From: Bacillus sp. 03113
Lineage (GTDB): Bacteria; Bacillota; Bacilli; Bacillales; Cytobacillaceae
Direction of reading: 5' to 3'
Assembly: GCF_006546985.1 (NCBI RefSeq)
Contig: NZ_VATK01000010.1
Location: 124,001 to 188,000, forward strand
DNA length: 64,000 nucleotides
Shown here: one piece after another, positions 39,349 to 49,230 of the stretch
Position numbering within the stretch: the first letter of the stretch is position 1
Layout of the letters: every line of letters begins with the position of its first letter
Notes under the pieces: model-generated
What the model was told of the DNA's origin: nothing
The model's database searches: none
Seen by the model: only the letters and a program-made list of their open reading frames with translations
Program-made: the position numbers and the translations under genes

Positions 39349-41760
39349 CTATGACATAGAAACTTCAAACAAGTCTTTTTGTGTTTTCTTGCTTTCAACA
39401 ATTTCCTTCCATGGATCTCTATAGGTAGATAACGCTGCATCCATACGAATATTTAGTTCATATCGCTTTTCTTGATCATCGAGAATGGTTCTAACATGAT
39501 CCAATCCTACGCGATCTACCCATGCAGATGTACGCTCTAAATAATTGGCTGTTTCACGATAGTATTGTAAGTAGGCACCTGTGATTTCAATGACCTCTTC
39601 AGCTGTTTTTACTTTATACAATAAATCGCCTGCTCGTAAATGCGTTCCGCCATTTCCTCCGACATAAAGCTCCCAGCCTCCGTCAATTCCAACTACACCT
39701 AAATCTTTAATACCAGACTCGGCACAGTTTCTCGGACATGCTGATACGGCCATTTTTACTTTATGAGGAGTATATAATCCTTCAAATTTCCTTTCTAAAG
39801 CGATTCCTAGGCTAATGGAATCCTGTGTACCAAATCGGCAGAATTGCTCACCCACACATGTTTTAACGGTACGAAGTGATTTACCATAAGCATACCCTGA
39901 CGGCATATCTAAGTCTTCCCATACTTTTGGTAAATCTTCTTTTTTCACTCCTAATAAATCGATACGTTGTCCGCCTGTCACTTTAACTAATGGGATTTCG
40001 TATTTATCTACAACATCAGCAATACGTCGTAAATCTTGAGCGTTCGTCACTCCTCCATACATACGTGGAACAACAGAGTAAGTCCCATCTTTTTGAATAT
40101 TTGCATGCATGCGCTCATTTACAAAGCGTGATTCTCTTTCATCCACATATTCTGTTGGATTGACCATCCCTAAATAATAATTTAAAGCCGGACGACATTT
40201 TGAACATCCTTCTTCTGTATTCCATCCAAGTACATTCATCACTTCTTTTACGTGCGTTAACCCTTTCGCTCGAATTTCTTCCACCACTTCATCTCTTGAC
40301 AAAGTCGTACAACCACAAATGGCTTCTTTTTGGGCATTTGGATCAAATTCTGCACCAAGTGTATGCTGCAGTACTTCAGCTACAAGTGGTTTACATCCTC
40401 CACAGGAGCGTGATGCACTCGTGCATGCTTTAATTTCATCGACTGATGTACAGCCCTGTTTTTGGATCGCTTCAACAATCGTACCTTTTGATACACCATT
40501 ACAGCCACAGATAACCTCTTCATCGCTCATGCTTGCTACTAAGCTCGTTCCTGCATCTTGGCCAACCGGCTGCAAGATGGAAATTTTCGCTGTATCTGAA
40601 ATATCTGCATGCTTTTGAATCATGGAGAACAATCTATTTCCATCACTGCTATCTCCAAATAGGACCGCACCAACAATTTGATTTCCTCGTAAAACGATTT
40701 TTTTGTAAATTCCGTCTTGCTCATCAAACACTTTAATGGATTTCTTATCTTCATTTTCAATGAAATCTCCAGCTGAGAACACTTCAACGCCTGACACTTT
40801 TAACTGAGTTGATACAACAGATCCTTTATAAGGAGCTGATTCAACACCACAAATATGCTTTGCTAACACTTTCCCTTGCTCATATAACGGTGCAACAAGT
40901 CCATAGGCAATGCCATTATGTTCAGCACATTCTCCCACTGAATAGATGTGAGGAATTTCTGTTTGTAAGAAATCATTTACTAGAATACCACGATTTACAG
41001 GAATGCCGCTTTCTTTCGCAAGTTCAATATTAGGTCGAATTCCAACAGCCATGACAACTAAGTCCGCTTCGATGGAAGTACCATCTTTAAATGTTACCCC
41101 TTCAACCCGTTCGTTGCCGATAATGGCTTCCGTTTGTTTTTCTAATAAGAATTTCATCCCTTGTGTTTCTAATTCATTTTGCAATAGCTTTCCAGCTGTT
41201 GCATCTAATTGACGTTCCATTAAATATTCATTTAGATGAATAACAGAGACTTCCATCCCTAAGTTTAAAAGTCCTCTCGCCGCTTCTAAACCAAGCAATC
41301 CACCGCCGATGACAGCTGCCTTCTTATATTTTTTTGAAGCTTCTAGCATGACGTCTGTATCATTGATATCGCGAAAAGCTGTTACACCTTCTTTATCAGC
41401 TCCTGGAATAGGAAGAATAAATGGCAGAGAACCCGTTGCTAAAATCAACTCATCATATGGCTCAGTTCTGCCTAAATCTGTTACCACTTCTTTGGTCTCA
41501 GAATTAACTTTAATCACTGTTTCTCCAGTGTATAATTGGATATTGTTGTCTTTGTACCAATCCCAATCATTAATGGTAATGTCTTTTACTTCTGTATCGC
41601 CTTGCAATACTTTTGAAAGTAGAATTCTATTATAATTTGGATGTGGCTCACTTCCAAAAATCGTAATATCAAACTCATCATTTGAAACCTTCAAAATCTC
41701 TTCAATTGCTCTTACTCCTGCCATACCATTTCCAATTAGAACCAGTTTCTTTTTACCCAT
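39349..41760 (-). CDS. nasD: Assimilatory nitrite reductase large subunit NasD (NirB)
   Basis: An 803-residue cytoplasmic enzyme reducing nitrite to ammonia with NAD(P)H. Order of parts: FAD/NAD domain (GNGMAGVRAIEE; GGGLLGLEAARG near 152), two [2Fe-2S] BFD-like domains (CGCNGVSK ... CGGCKP near 417-455, and CGCTTLSR ... CSKCRP), then the sirohaem/[4Fe-4S] domain with CVGEQFC and CPRNCAESG near 635-685. All four cluster cysteines are present. It starts the nasD-nasE-sumT operon. Confidence 0.94.
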   Translation of the reverse strand: MGKKKLVLIGNGMAGVRAIEEILKVSNDEFDITIFGSEPHPNYNRILLSKVLQGDTEVKDITINDWDWYKDNNIQLYTGETVIKVNSETKEVVTDLGRTEPYDELILATGSLPFILPIPGADKEGVTAFRDINDTDVMLEASKKYKKAAVIGGGLLGLEAARGLLNLGMEVSVIHLNEYLMERQLDATAGKLLQNELETQGMKFLLEKQTEAIIGNERVEGVTFKDGTSIEADLVVMAVGIRPNIELAKESGIPVNRGILVNDFLQTEIPHIYSVGECAEHNGIAYGLVAPLYEQGKVLAKHICGVESAPYKGSVVSTQLKVSGVEVFSAGDFIENEDKKSIKVFDEQDGIYKKIVLRGNQIVGAVLFGDSSDGNRLFSMIQKHADISDTAKISILQPVGQDAGTSLVASMSDEEVICGCNGVSKGTIVEAIQKQGCTSVDEIKACTSASRSCGGCKPLVAEVLQHTLGAEFDPNAQKEAICGCTTLSRDEVVEEIRAKGLTHVKEVMNVLGWNTEEGCSKCRPALNYYLGMVNPTEYVDERESRFVNERMHANIQKDGTYSVVPRMYGGVTNAQDLRRIADVVDKYEIPLVKVTGGQRIDLLGVKKEDLPKVWEDLDMPSGYAYGKSLRTVKTCVGEQFCRFGTQDSISLGIALERKFEGLYTPHKVKMAVSACPRNCAESGIKDLGVVGIDGGWELYVGGNGGTHLRAGDLLYKVKTAEEVIEITGAYLQYYRETANYLERTSAWVDRVGLDHVRTILDDQEKRYELNIRMDAALSTYRDPWKEIVESKKTQKDLFEVSMS

Positions 41761-41898
41761 TATCTATACACTCCTTCGAAAATGATTAAAAATTGATGAT
41801 GCTCTAAATTATGAACATTTAAAACGTGCAGTTATTTCTTAATAATTAGAAAATTTAGAGTATAAATTTTTTTATTTCACTGAAAAAGAGGGTTGCCT

Positions 41899-44037
41899 CT
41901 ACTCCATAATCCGACTGACTTTTACCGCACTTACTTTAAAGCCCGGCATTTTACAAGCAGGATCTAACTTATTAGAGACAAGGCGATTGACATTTTGCGA
42001 ATCGTCCCAGTGAAATGGGACAAAGATCGTATCAGGACGAATCGTTTCTGACCATTTCGTTCGTACAACGATACTCCCTCTACGAGATTCAATTTTCACT
42101 AAGGCTTTGTCTTGTATTTGATATTTCATCGCAGTTGATGGATGAATCTCCATAAAGGATTCAAAATTCCTCGCTGCTAGTGAGGGACTTTTTCTAGTTT
42201 GGACTCCTGTTAAATAATGTGACATGACCCTTCCTGTCGTTAAATAGAGAGGATACTCTTCGCTAACGGATTCCTTTGGAACTGATGGATTATTTGAAAC
42301 AGCAACCATTGCAGCTTTTCCATCTGAATGGGCAAAAGAAGTTTCAAAAAGTCTTATTGTCCCAGGATGATTTAGATCAGGACATGGCCACAATATACCT
42401 CCCTCTTTTCTCAATCGCTCATAGGTGATTCCGTAATAGTCAGCGATCCCTCCACGGCTTGCTTCTCTTAATTCATTAAAGATTTCTTCTGGTGAGTAAA
42501 AGGAAAAATATTGTTCTTTTCCTAATACACGAGCGATGTCACAAATGATTTGCCAATCATGCCTTGCCTCTCCAGGGACAGGTCTGCTTGCTTCTCGTAA
42601 TGTCACTCTTCCTTCTAGGTTCGTCATTGTGCCTTCATCCTCTAAATAGGAGGAAGTAGGAAGAATTAAATCTGCTAGTTTAGCAGTTTCAGAAACAAAC
42701 ATATCGACGGCCACAAAATACTTTAATTTTTTCAAAGCATCTTTCACGAAATGTGCATTTGGGTTGGAAACAACAGGATTGGAGCACATTAAAAACATCC
42801 CTGTTATCTCACCTTCATGAATTTTCTCAATCATTTCAAATGCTGATACACCTTTTCTTGGTAATTCTTCTTTGTTAATTTTCCACAAATTAGCGATGTA
42901 TTCACGATGTTCTTCGTTTTCAATGGACCTGTAACCTGGCAGTTGGTCTGCCTTTTGCCCATGCTCTCTTGCACCTTGACCATTTCCTTGACCCGTAATG
43001 GCTCCATAACCCGAATACGGTTTTCCAATTTTTCCAGTTGAAATTAAAATATTCAAAAAATTACGAACTGCTGCTGTTCCATCTGTTTGCTGCTCGACAC
43101 CTCTTGCAGTAAAAACCATTCCAGATTCTTCTTGTCCAAACATCCTTGCTGCCTTATAAATTTGTTCAATTGGAACACCTGTTATCTCAGCAATATCAGT
43201 TAAATCCAATGACATTACATAGTCTTGAACTTCCTTAAATCCAGACGTTCTTTCTTCAATAAATTCTTTATCAAGATAACCTTCGTCCATTATTACCTTT
43301 AACAATCCATTAGCTAAGGCTGCGTCCATTCCAGGTTTAACCTTCAAATGCAGATCAGCTATTTTTGTTGTGGCTGTTTCACGAGGATCAACAGCAATGA
43401 TAAAGGTTCCATTTTCCTTGGCCCTTTCAAAGTAGGTCATGATTGTCGGCTGACATTCGGCTATATTCGTTCCAACCAATAGGATGCAGCGTGTGAATGG
43501 AATTTCTGACAGGCTATTTGTTATTCCGCGGTCCATCCCAAATGTTTGATTCGCAGCTGTTGCAGCTGCTGACATACATAATCGACCATTGTAATCAATG
43601 TATTTCGTTTTTAATGCAACTCTTGCAAATTTCCCTAATAGGTAAGCTTCTTCATTTGTTATAGAGGCACTTCCATATACCGATAAAGCATTATGACCAT
43701 CTTCGACCTGAATTTTAGTGAAATTTTCTTTTATATGATTTAATGCCTGTTCCCAAGTAATTCGGACAAACGAATTATTCACTTTTAGCAACGGATATTT
43801 AATCCTGTCACTGTGCAATGCATGTTGGTATGCATTCATTCCTTTAATACAAATGCGACCTTCTGAAGTTGGATTATCTTTACCAACAGTCGTGTACTTT
43901 TTTCTTGATACAACAGATTGTTCAATCAGCTGCATTTTACATTGCATGCTGCAGTATGGACACTGCGTATCATACCTTTTTTCCCACTGTACTTGCTGCT
44001 GCTTCGTACGAAAGTATTTCAATAATAACTCAGTCAA
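41899..44037 (-). CDS. nasC: Assimilatory nitrate reductase catalytic subunit NasC
   Basis: A 712-residue molybdopterin oxidoreductase reducing nitrate to nitrite. The N-terminal [4Fe-4S] site is CPYCSMQCK (near residue 27) followed by GRICIKGMNAY near 60; the molybdopterin and dinucleotide-binding domains follow, ending with YLTTGRVMSHYLTGVQTR. It lacks any added ferredoxin or BFD domain, so it needs an electron-transfer partner, presumably the NasB-like protein encoded upstream. It needs molybdenum cofactor made with genes at 54-57 kb and elsewhere. Confidence 0.93.
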   Translation of the reverse strand: MTELLLKYFRTKQQQVQWEKRYDTQCPYCSMQCKMQLIEQSVVSRKKYTTVGKDNPTSEGRICIKGMNAYQHALHSDRIKYPLLKVNNSFVRITWEQALNHIKENFTKIQVEDGHNALSVYGSASITNEEAYLLGKFARVALKTKYIDYNGRLCMSAAATAANQTFGMDRGITNSLSEIPFTRCILLVGTNIAECQPTIMTYFERAKENGTFIIAVDPRETATTKIADLHLKVKPGMDAALANGLLKVIMDEGYLDKEFIEERTSGFKEVQDYVMSLDLTDIAEITGVPIEQIYKAARMFGQEESGMVFTARGVEQQTDGTAAVRNFLNILISTGKIGKPYSGYGAITGQGNGQGAREHGQKADQLPGYRSIENEEHREYIANLWKINKEELPRKGVSAFEMIEKIHEGEITGMFLMCSNPVVSNPNAHFVKDALKKLKYFVAVDMFVSETAKLADLILPTSSYLEDEGTMTNLEGRVTLREASRPVPGEARHDWQIICDIARVLGKEQYFSFYSPEEIFNELREASRGGIADYYGITYERLRKEGGILWPCPDLNHPGTIRLFETSFAHSDGKAAMVAVSNNPSVPKESVSEEYPLYLTTGRVMSHYLTGVQTRKSPSLAARNFESFMEIHPSTAMKYQIQDKALVKIESRRGSIVVRTKWSETIRPDTIFVPFHWDDSQNVNRLVSNKLDPACKMPGFKVSAVKVSRIME

Positions 44038-44165
44038 GATGCTTCATCCTCTACTTAATAATTATTGATTCCTTATTGACTGCAAACATGTTCTTTTTTG
44101 TCCAATGCTTCAATACTTTTTTACTTTATAAGAATTTATAAGTTTTCTGAAATCTGACTGGTGTC

Positions 44166-44310
44166 AGCTCCAGTGCCCAGCGACTAACGTCCACTCCACT
44201 CCTCCCTACGATAAGTCAACATCGAATCGCTATCGCTCTTCGTGTTTCCTTTATCTCAGTCGAAGCGGGGCCTAGTCCATACGTCGCTAAACGGGGCGAT
44301 TGCGCTTTTC
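44166..44310 (-). repeat. Intergenic repeat family D, copy 1
   Basis: Reads as the reverse complement of 48945-49091, with about nine in ten bases the same. Shared strings include GACTTATCGTAGGGAGG and GAGATAAAGGAAACACG. It begins immediately after the nasB stop codon and separates nasB from nasC. It contains a possible long hairpin. Confidence 0.82.
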
Positions 44311-46671
44311 TTAGTGAATAGCCTTTTCTAAAGTCTTCTTCCTTCTATAAGCATCTTCATCTAAAGCTTCAAGCAGATGCTGACGGAGTTCTTTATCAAA
44401 TAGCACTTCCCTTATGTGTATCAAGCTTACTCGTTCCATCCATTCCCACGTACGCTCCAAATAATTTGCCGTCTGACGGTAGTATTGAATGAAGCCTCCA
44501 ATAATCTCAGTCGCTTCGTCTTCGGTTGCAGCAACATACAGCAATTCTCCAGACCTTACATTACGTCCGCTGCTTCCTCCAATATAAATTTCCCATCCTC
44601 TATCTATTCCAATAACACCTATATCTTTTGTTGTTGATCCTGCCCCATTATGCATACAAGCAGATACGCCTATTTTTACTCGGTAAGGTGTGAGGAGAAA
44701 TTCAAATCTCTTTTCTAAACTGACAGCTAGATTAAGAGACTCTTGTTTCTCACATTGACAAACATGTTCGCCAATGCACGTTTTTACATTTTGAACAGTG
44801 TTGCCGTAAGATGAGCTTAATGTCATATTTAAGTCTGACCATACATTTGAAAGATCTTCTTTTTTTACACCTACTAAATGAATTCTTTGCTCACTTGTGA
44901 CCGCAACATACGTAATAGGATATTTCTCTACAACGTCAGCAATTTTTCTTAATTGCTCAGCGTTTGTTAGGCCACCATACATTTGCGGGATAACCGTATA
45001 TGTTCCATCTTTTTGTAAGGTAGCATTCATTTTCTCGTTAACGAAAACCGTTTCTTGATTACTTTCATACTCTGGATAAATCATTCCTAAACTATAATTT
45101 AAAGCTGGAATACAGATTGAACATCCTTCTCTATTTTTCCAGTTAAGTATTGTCATAATTTCTTGCAATGTAGTGAGTTCTTGTACTTGAATTTCATGAA
45201 CAATCTCTTCTTCCGTTAGTGTAGTACATGTACAAAGTGATTTTTTCTCAATGACATTATCAAATTCATCACTGTGAATATAGGATAAAAGCTCCGCAAC
45301 TAGGGGTCTACAGCCTCCACAGGAACCAGAAGCCTTTGTACATTCCTTCACTTCTTCAACGGTAGTTAATCCTTTTTGTACGACTGACTCAATAATTGCA
45401 CCCTTTGTTACCGCATTGCAATTACAAATGATGTCGCTATTATTAATGGAAGCAATTGAATGATCGCCAATTCCCGATGAATGAAACAAATTCGCTTTTT
45501 CTGCTTTGGAAACATCTTTCTTCTTTCCAATCATATCAAGTAGTTTTGATCCATCCCTAGTGTCTCCAAACAACACAGCACCAATCATTTTATTTTCTTT
45601 AAAAACAGCTTTTTTATAAATGCCGTCTATTTCATCATAAACCTTCATGCTCTTGGTCGTATCATCTTCATCAAATTGTCCAACTGAAAACACATCAACA
45701 CCCGAAATCTTTAACTGAGTTGAAAGTACAGAACCTTCATATCCTTTATCGGTCACACCACAGATATGCTTTGCTACCACTTTTCCTTGTTCATATAGAG
45801 GTTTAACAAGTCCGTATACAGTGCCTCTATGTTCAACACATTCGCCAACAGCATAAATATCAGGAATACTTGTTTCTAGGAAATCATTGACTAAAATCGC
45901 CCGATTAGTATCGATTCCACTTTCATGCGCTAACTGAATATTTGGCCTCACTCCAACTGCCATTACAATTAGATCTGCTTCAACAACTGAGCCATCCTTA
46001 AAGCGTAATCCTTCGGCACGATGTTGCCCGACTATTTCTTGGATCTCCTTTTCAAATAGAAAATTCATTCCTTGATTGACCAATTCATTTTCTAGCATTC
46101 TTGAGGCCGTAAAATCAAGTTGCCTTTGCATTAAATAGCTAGTGTTATGAACTACATTGACATTCATACCGAGATTTATCAAACCTCTTGCAGCTTCTAA
46201 GCCTAATAAACCGCCGCCAATGACAATTGAATTTCTATACGATTTAGAAAATTCAATTATTTTCTTGCAATCTTCAATTGTCCTAAATGCAATAACGCCT
46301 TCTTTATCAGCACCCGGTAATGGGAGAATAAAAGGAGAAGAGCCTGTAGCTAAAATAAGCTTATCATAGGAAGTTTCTCGATTTTGATCAGTTATTATAA
46401 TGCGTTTCTCTGGATCGATTTTGATAACTGTTTCACCAGCGTACAATTGAATTTGATGCTTTTCATACCATTCGTGAGTATTTAATGAAATATCTTCAAA
46501 TGATGTACCACCCTGTAATACACTCGACAATAAAATTCGATTATAATTTACATGTGGTTCACTCCCAAATATCGTTATCTCAAAAAGATCAGGGTTCACA
46601 TTTAATATTTCCTCAATGCAACGGACACCTGCCATTCCATTCCCTATTACTACTAATTTTTTTCTATACAT
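44311..46671 (-). CDS. nasB: NirB-like protein, probable nitrate reductase electron-transfer subunit NasB
   Basis: A 786-residue paralogue of NasD. It has an FAD/NAD domain (GNGMAGVRCIEE; GGGLLGLEAARG) and two intact [2Fe-2S] BFD domains (CNCNAVTK ... CGGCRP; CTCTTLTE ... CSICIP). The sirohaem-domain region keeps CIGEHVC, but the second motif reads CMHNGAGS where NasD has CPRNCAES, losing the cysteine that bridges cluster and sirohaem. It therefore probably passes electrons from NAD(P)H to NasC and does not reduce nitrite. Adjacent nasC supports NasB; an alternative is a decaying NirB. Confidence 0.75.
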   Translation of the reverse strand: MYRKKLVVIGNGMAGVRCIEEILNVNPDLFEITIFGSEPHVNYNRILLSSVLQGGTSFEDISLNTHEWYEKHQIQLYAGETVIKIDPEKRIIITDQNRETSYDKLILATGSSPFILPLPGADKEGVIAFRTIEDCKKIIEFSKSYRNSIVIGGGLLGLEAARGLINLGMNVNVVHNTSYLMQRQLDFTASRMLENELVNQGMNFLFEKEIQEIVGQHRAEGLRFKDGSVVEADLIVMAVGVRPNIQLAHESGIDTNRAILVNDFLETSIPDIYAVGECVEHRGTVYGLVKPLYEQGKVVAKHICGVTDKGYEGSVLSTQLKISGVDVFSVGQFDEDDTTKSMKVYDEIDGIYKKAVFKENKMIGAVLFGDTRDGSKLLDMIGKKKDVSKAEKANLFHSSGIGDHSIASINNSDIICNCNAVTKGAIIESVVQKGLTTVEEVKECTKASGSCGGCRPLVAELLSYIHSDEFDNVIEKKSLCTCTTLTEEEIVHEIQVQELTTLQEIMTILNWKNREGCSICIPALNYSLGMIYPEYESNQETVFVNEKMNATLQKDGTYTVIPQMYGGLTNAEQLRKIADVVEKYPITYVAVTSEQRIHLVGVKKEDLSNVWSDLNMTLSSSYGNTVQNVKTCIGEHVCQCEKQESLNLAVSLEKRFEFLLTPYRVKIGVSACMHNGAGSTTKDIGVIGIDRGWEIYIGGSSGRNVRSGELLYVAATEDEATEIIGGFIQYYRQTANYLERTWEWMERVSLIHIREVLFDKELRQHLLEALDEDAYRRKKTLEKAIH

Positions 46672-46736
46672 TTTTTTAAACCCCCAGCAATTAATTAAAG
46701 ATTCTGGCTAAGACAGGGTAATTGTATATGATATTT

Positions 46737-46781
46737 TTAATACGTAAGAAAAAATAACACAGTGCTGTAACTTTCCTCACA
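46737..46781 (-). promoter_or_regulatory. Candidate Fnr-type box and -10 of nasB
   Basis: TGTAACTTTCCTCACA at 46766-46781 matches the Fnr consensus TGTGA-N6-TCACA at 9 of 10 positions. On the minus strand TATTAA at 46737-46742 would place the box centre about 43 bases before the start of transcription, close to the -41.5 typical of Fnr activation. The same sequence is one base short of a TnrA box, so it could alternatively be a degenerate TnrA site. Confidence 0.4.
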
Positions 46782-47031
46782 ACACAGCTCCTTATAAAAA
46801 TTTACAATCAAATGTCTTTACAGTCAATGAAAATTTGAAATTTTTTTTATGGTAATTATTCGAAATGATACCCTGAAAACTCAAAAATTATTTTCAAAAT
46901 ATATTTTTTATCAACTTAAAAAACCTGCTAAAACCTAATAAAATAGGTCATTAACAAATCAGAAAATTATTTTAAAAATAGTAATATAAGAAATTTTTTT
47001 TCAAGAATTTTAATAAAAAATTCAAAAAGTA

Positions 47032-47048
47032 TGTTAGATTTTCTAACA
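47032..47048. promoter_or_regulatory. TnrA box upstream of the nitrate transporter gene
   Basis: TGTTAGATTTTCTAACA fits the TnrA consensus TGTNANATTTTNTNACA at every fixed position. A -10-like TATACT lies at 47077-47082, placing the box centre about 49 bases before the expected start, the usual activating position. It predicts induction of the transporter under nitrogen limitation, and it may also influence divergent nasB. Confidence 0.92.
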
Positions 47049-47115
47049 AATTACTAGAAAAAATATTTTTCCCCTGTATACTTGCAATCATACTGCACAA
47101 AGGGGAGTGAACATT

Positions 47116-48321
47116 TTGAAAATTTCTAATCTTAGAAAAAGTGGACATGCACCATCTTTATTTGCTTCATTTTTGTATTTTGATGTTAGTTTTATGATTT
47201 GGGTTTTACTAGGAGCACTCGGGGTGTATATTACAAAAGACTTTGGTCTTTCTCCCGCCCAAAAAGGACTTATCGTCGCAATTCCTATTCTCGGCGGTTC
47301 ATTCTTTCGACTGATCCTCGGAATCTTAACGGATCGTATCGGACCACGTAAGACCTCTATTATTGGTATGATTGCAACAATGGTCCCACTTCTTTGGGGA
47401 TGGTTATTTGGAAGTTCATTAACAGAGCTTTACTTTATTGGAATATTATTAGGTGTTGCAGGAGCGAGTTTTGCGGCTGCATTACCAATGGCAAGCCAGT
47501 GGTATCCGCCTCATCTACAAGGTATAGCAATGGGAATTGCTGGAGCCGGCAATAGCGGAACACTATTTGCAACTTTATTCGGTCCTCGCTTAGCTGAACA
47601 TATTGGCTGGCATGGAGTTATGGGGGCAGCTCTTATTCCTCTGGCTATCGTCTTTATTATCTATATTATCATTGCAAAGGATGCACCTTCACGGCCGCCA
47701 GCAAAGCCGATTATGGACTACTTTACGATCTTTAAACAAAGAGATACATGGTTTTTCTGCATTTTATATGCTGTAACATTCGGTGGATTTGTTGGTTTAG
47801 CAAGCTTTTTAAGCATCTTTTTTGTTGATCAATATGCTTTAACAAAAGTAAGAGCTGGCGAATTTGTTACTTTATGTGTGGCATCAGGAAGCTTTTTCCG
47901 TCCTGTTGGCGGTTTTATTGCTGATAAAATAGGTGGATCTCGTCTTCTCACCTTCTTATTCATAGGTGTTGCTCTTTGTATGTTTGGTGTAAGTCAACTT
48001 CCAAGCTTAACAGTAACAACAACGCTATTATTTATTGGAATGATGTGCCTTGGAATGGGTAACGGAGCTGTTTTTCAATTAGTTCCACAGCGATTCCAAA
48101 AAGAAATTGGGATGATTACAGGCATCGTTGGAGCTGCTGGTGGTGTTGGAGGATTTTTCGTTCCAAACATCCTCGGTACGCTTAAACAAGTAACTGGGAC
48201 ATACGCATCAGGCTTTATCGTTTATGCTTGCATCGGAATAGTTGCTCTTATAGTATTACTCATTGCAAATATTTCATGGAAAAAAACTTGGGAGTTAAAA
48301 GGGGATACAGTAAAAATATAA
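47116..48321 (+). CDS. nasA: Nitrate/nitrite transporter (NarK/NasA family, MFS)
   Basis: A 401-residue major-facilitator transporter with about twelve membrane helices. The nitrate signature motifs are [15 protein letters not shown] near residue 155 and [15 protein letters not shown] near 315. Start chosen at TTG, eight bases after GGGGAG; a GTG three codons earlier overlaps that ribosome-binding site. It is divergent from nasB with a perfect TnrA box upstream, so assimilatory import is the most likely role. Strong terminator downstream. Confidence 0.92.
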   Translation: MKISNLRKSGHAPSLFASFLYFDVSFMIWVLLGALGVYITKDFGLSPAQKGLIVAIPILGGSFFRLILGILTDRIGPRKTSIIGMIATMVPLLWGWLFGSSLTELYFIGILLGVAGASFAAALPMASQWYPPHLQGIAMGIAGAGNSGTLFATLFGPRLAEHIGWHGVMGAALIPLAIVFIIYIIIAKDAPSRPPAKPIMDYFTIFKQRDTWFFCILYAVTFGGFVGLASFLSIFFVDQYALTKVRAGEFVTLCVASGSFFRPVGGFIADKIGGSRLLTFLFIGVALCMFGVSQLPSLTVTTTLLFIGMMCLGMGNGAVFQLVPQRFQKEIGMITGIVGAAGGVGGFFVPNILGTLKQVTGTYASGFIVYACIGIVALIVLLIANISWKKTWELKGDTVKI

Positions 48322-48329
48322 GTTTTACT

Positions 48330-48372
48330 AGTGCGGCATGGATCATAACTAAAGATCCATGCCGCACTTTTT
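48330..48372. terminator. Terminator of nasA
   Basis: A perfect 15-bp stem (AGTGCGGCATGGATC and its complement) with a nine-base loop and a TTTTTATTTTTT tail. It also separates the convergent membrane gene. Confidence 0.92.
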
Positions 48373-48396
48373 ATTTTTTAAATAGGCTGGTTTAAA

Positions 48397-48852
48397 TTAT
48401 GCTTTTTTCTTTTTATCTTTATCATGAAAGGCAATTTCAACAAAGAATAATAATAAAACAGCAAGAATTTCTGTAGTCAATGGAATGCTAATATTATTCA
48501 TAATTTCATCTGCTGTATGTAATGAAAACCAAGAAAATGTGCAGTCAATAGCCATTCGTATGAAAAATAATTTATATTTACCTATTAAGTTTTGAGAGGA
48601 TATCTTTATTATTGCAATAGAAAATAAATCAAATATAAAGCCAATAAGAAAATAAACCAAAACAAACAATAAAAGTGAATAAAGAGATTCATACTGCACC
48701 CCAAACAAACTGAAAAAACCTGCAATCCCAAAGAAAATACTTACAAAAACAAAAGAAATTGACAGAACCACAAGCAATGTTAATGCTGTAATAACAATTA
48801 ACTTGTTAAAAAAATTCATTTCTCTGAAGCTGCAATCATCATCCTTATTCAT
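48397..48852 (-). CDS. YrvL-like membrane protein
   Basis: A 151-residue protein with four or five hydrophobic segments and a charged C-terminus (HDKDKKKKA). The run FFGIAGFFSLFGVQYESLYSL and the general layout resemble the YrvL regulatory family, members of which restrain a sigma factor in B. subtilis; I cannot confirm this without a search. AAGGAGG lies 13 bases before the ATG (ten before an in-frame TTG). Not part of the conserved arg/yit gene order, so probably a newcomer with the nas block. Confidence 0.6.
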   Translation of the reverse strand: MNKDDDCSFREMNFFNKLIVITALTLLVVLSISFVFVSIFFGIAGFFSLFGVQYESLYSLLLFVLVYFLIGFIFDLFSIAIIKISSQNLIGKYKLFFIRMAIDCTFSWFSLHTADEIMNNISIPLTTEILAVLLLFFVEIAFHDKDKKKKA

Positions 48853-48944
48853 CAATTAACACTAACCTCCTTCTTTAATAACTTAAAATCACTATACTGA
48901 TACGCTAGATGTAGCTGATAAGTTTCAATTTTACATTGAAGAAC

Positions 48945-49091
48945 AAAAGCGGAAGCGCCTGTTTAGCGACGTATGGACTGGGCCCCGCTTTGACTGAGAT
49001 AAAGGAAACACGAAGAGCGAAAGCGATTCGATGTTGACTTATCGTAGGGAGGAGTGGGGTGGACACTAGTCGCTGGGCGCTGAAGCTGGCC
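48945..49091 (+). repeat. Intergenic repeat family D, copy 2
   Basis: It starts AAAAGCGGAAGCGCCTG and ends CGCTGGGCGCTGAAGCT. Inverted copy at 44166-44310. Together the two copies bracket nasB, nasA and the YrvL-like gene. Its AAAAGCGGAAGCG edge is shared with repeat family C. Confidence 0.82.
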
Positions 49092-49146
49092 GTCGATACT
49101 TCACCATAAAAGTTATCTGCAGACAACTATTTTATAATTTCCTAAA

Positions 49147-49178
49147 CAAAAAAAATGCCTTCAAACCTAAGTTTGAAG
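49147..49178 (-). terminator. Terminator of the argCJBD operon
   Basis: On the minus strand CTTCAAAC pairs with GTTTGAAG around TTAG and is followed by GCATTTTTTTT. It confirms that the arg transcript ends after argD and does not reach carA. Confidence 0.85.
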
Positions 49179-49230
49179 ACACCAAAAAGTTTGATCATAT
49201 AATATTGTAAAATAACTAATTAATGCTTTC

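Noticed and set aside
44311-46671. Second gene for an active nitrite reductase
   Set aside because: Loss of the Cys in CPRNC makes sirohaem-dependent nitrite reduction unlikely; the nasC neighbour fits an electron-transfer role better.
48905-49126. 73-codon frame covering repeat D
   Set aside because: Translated repeat sequence; the other D copy does not preserve a frame.
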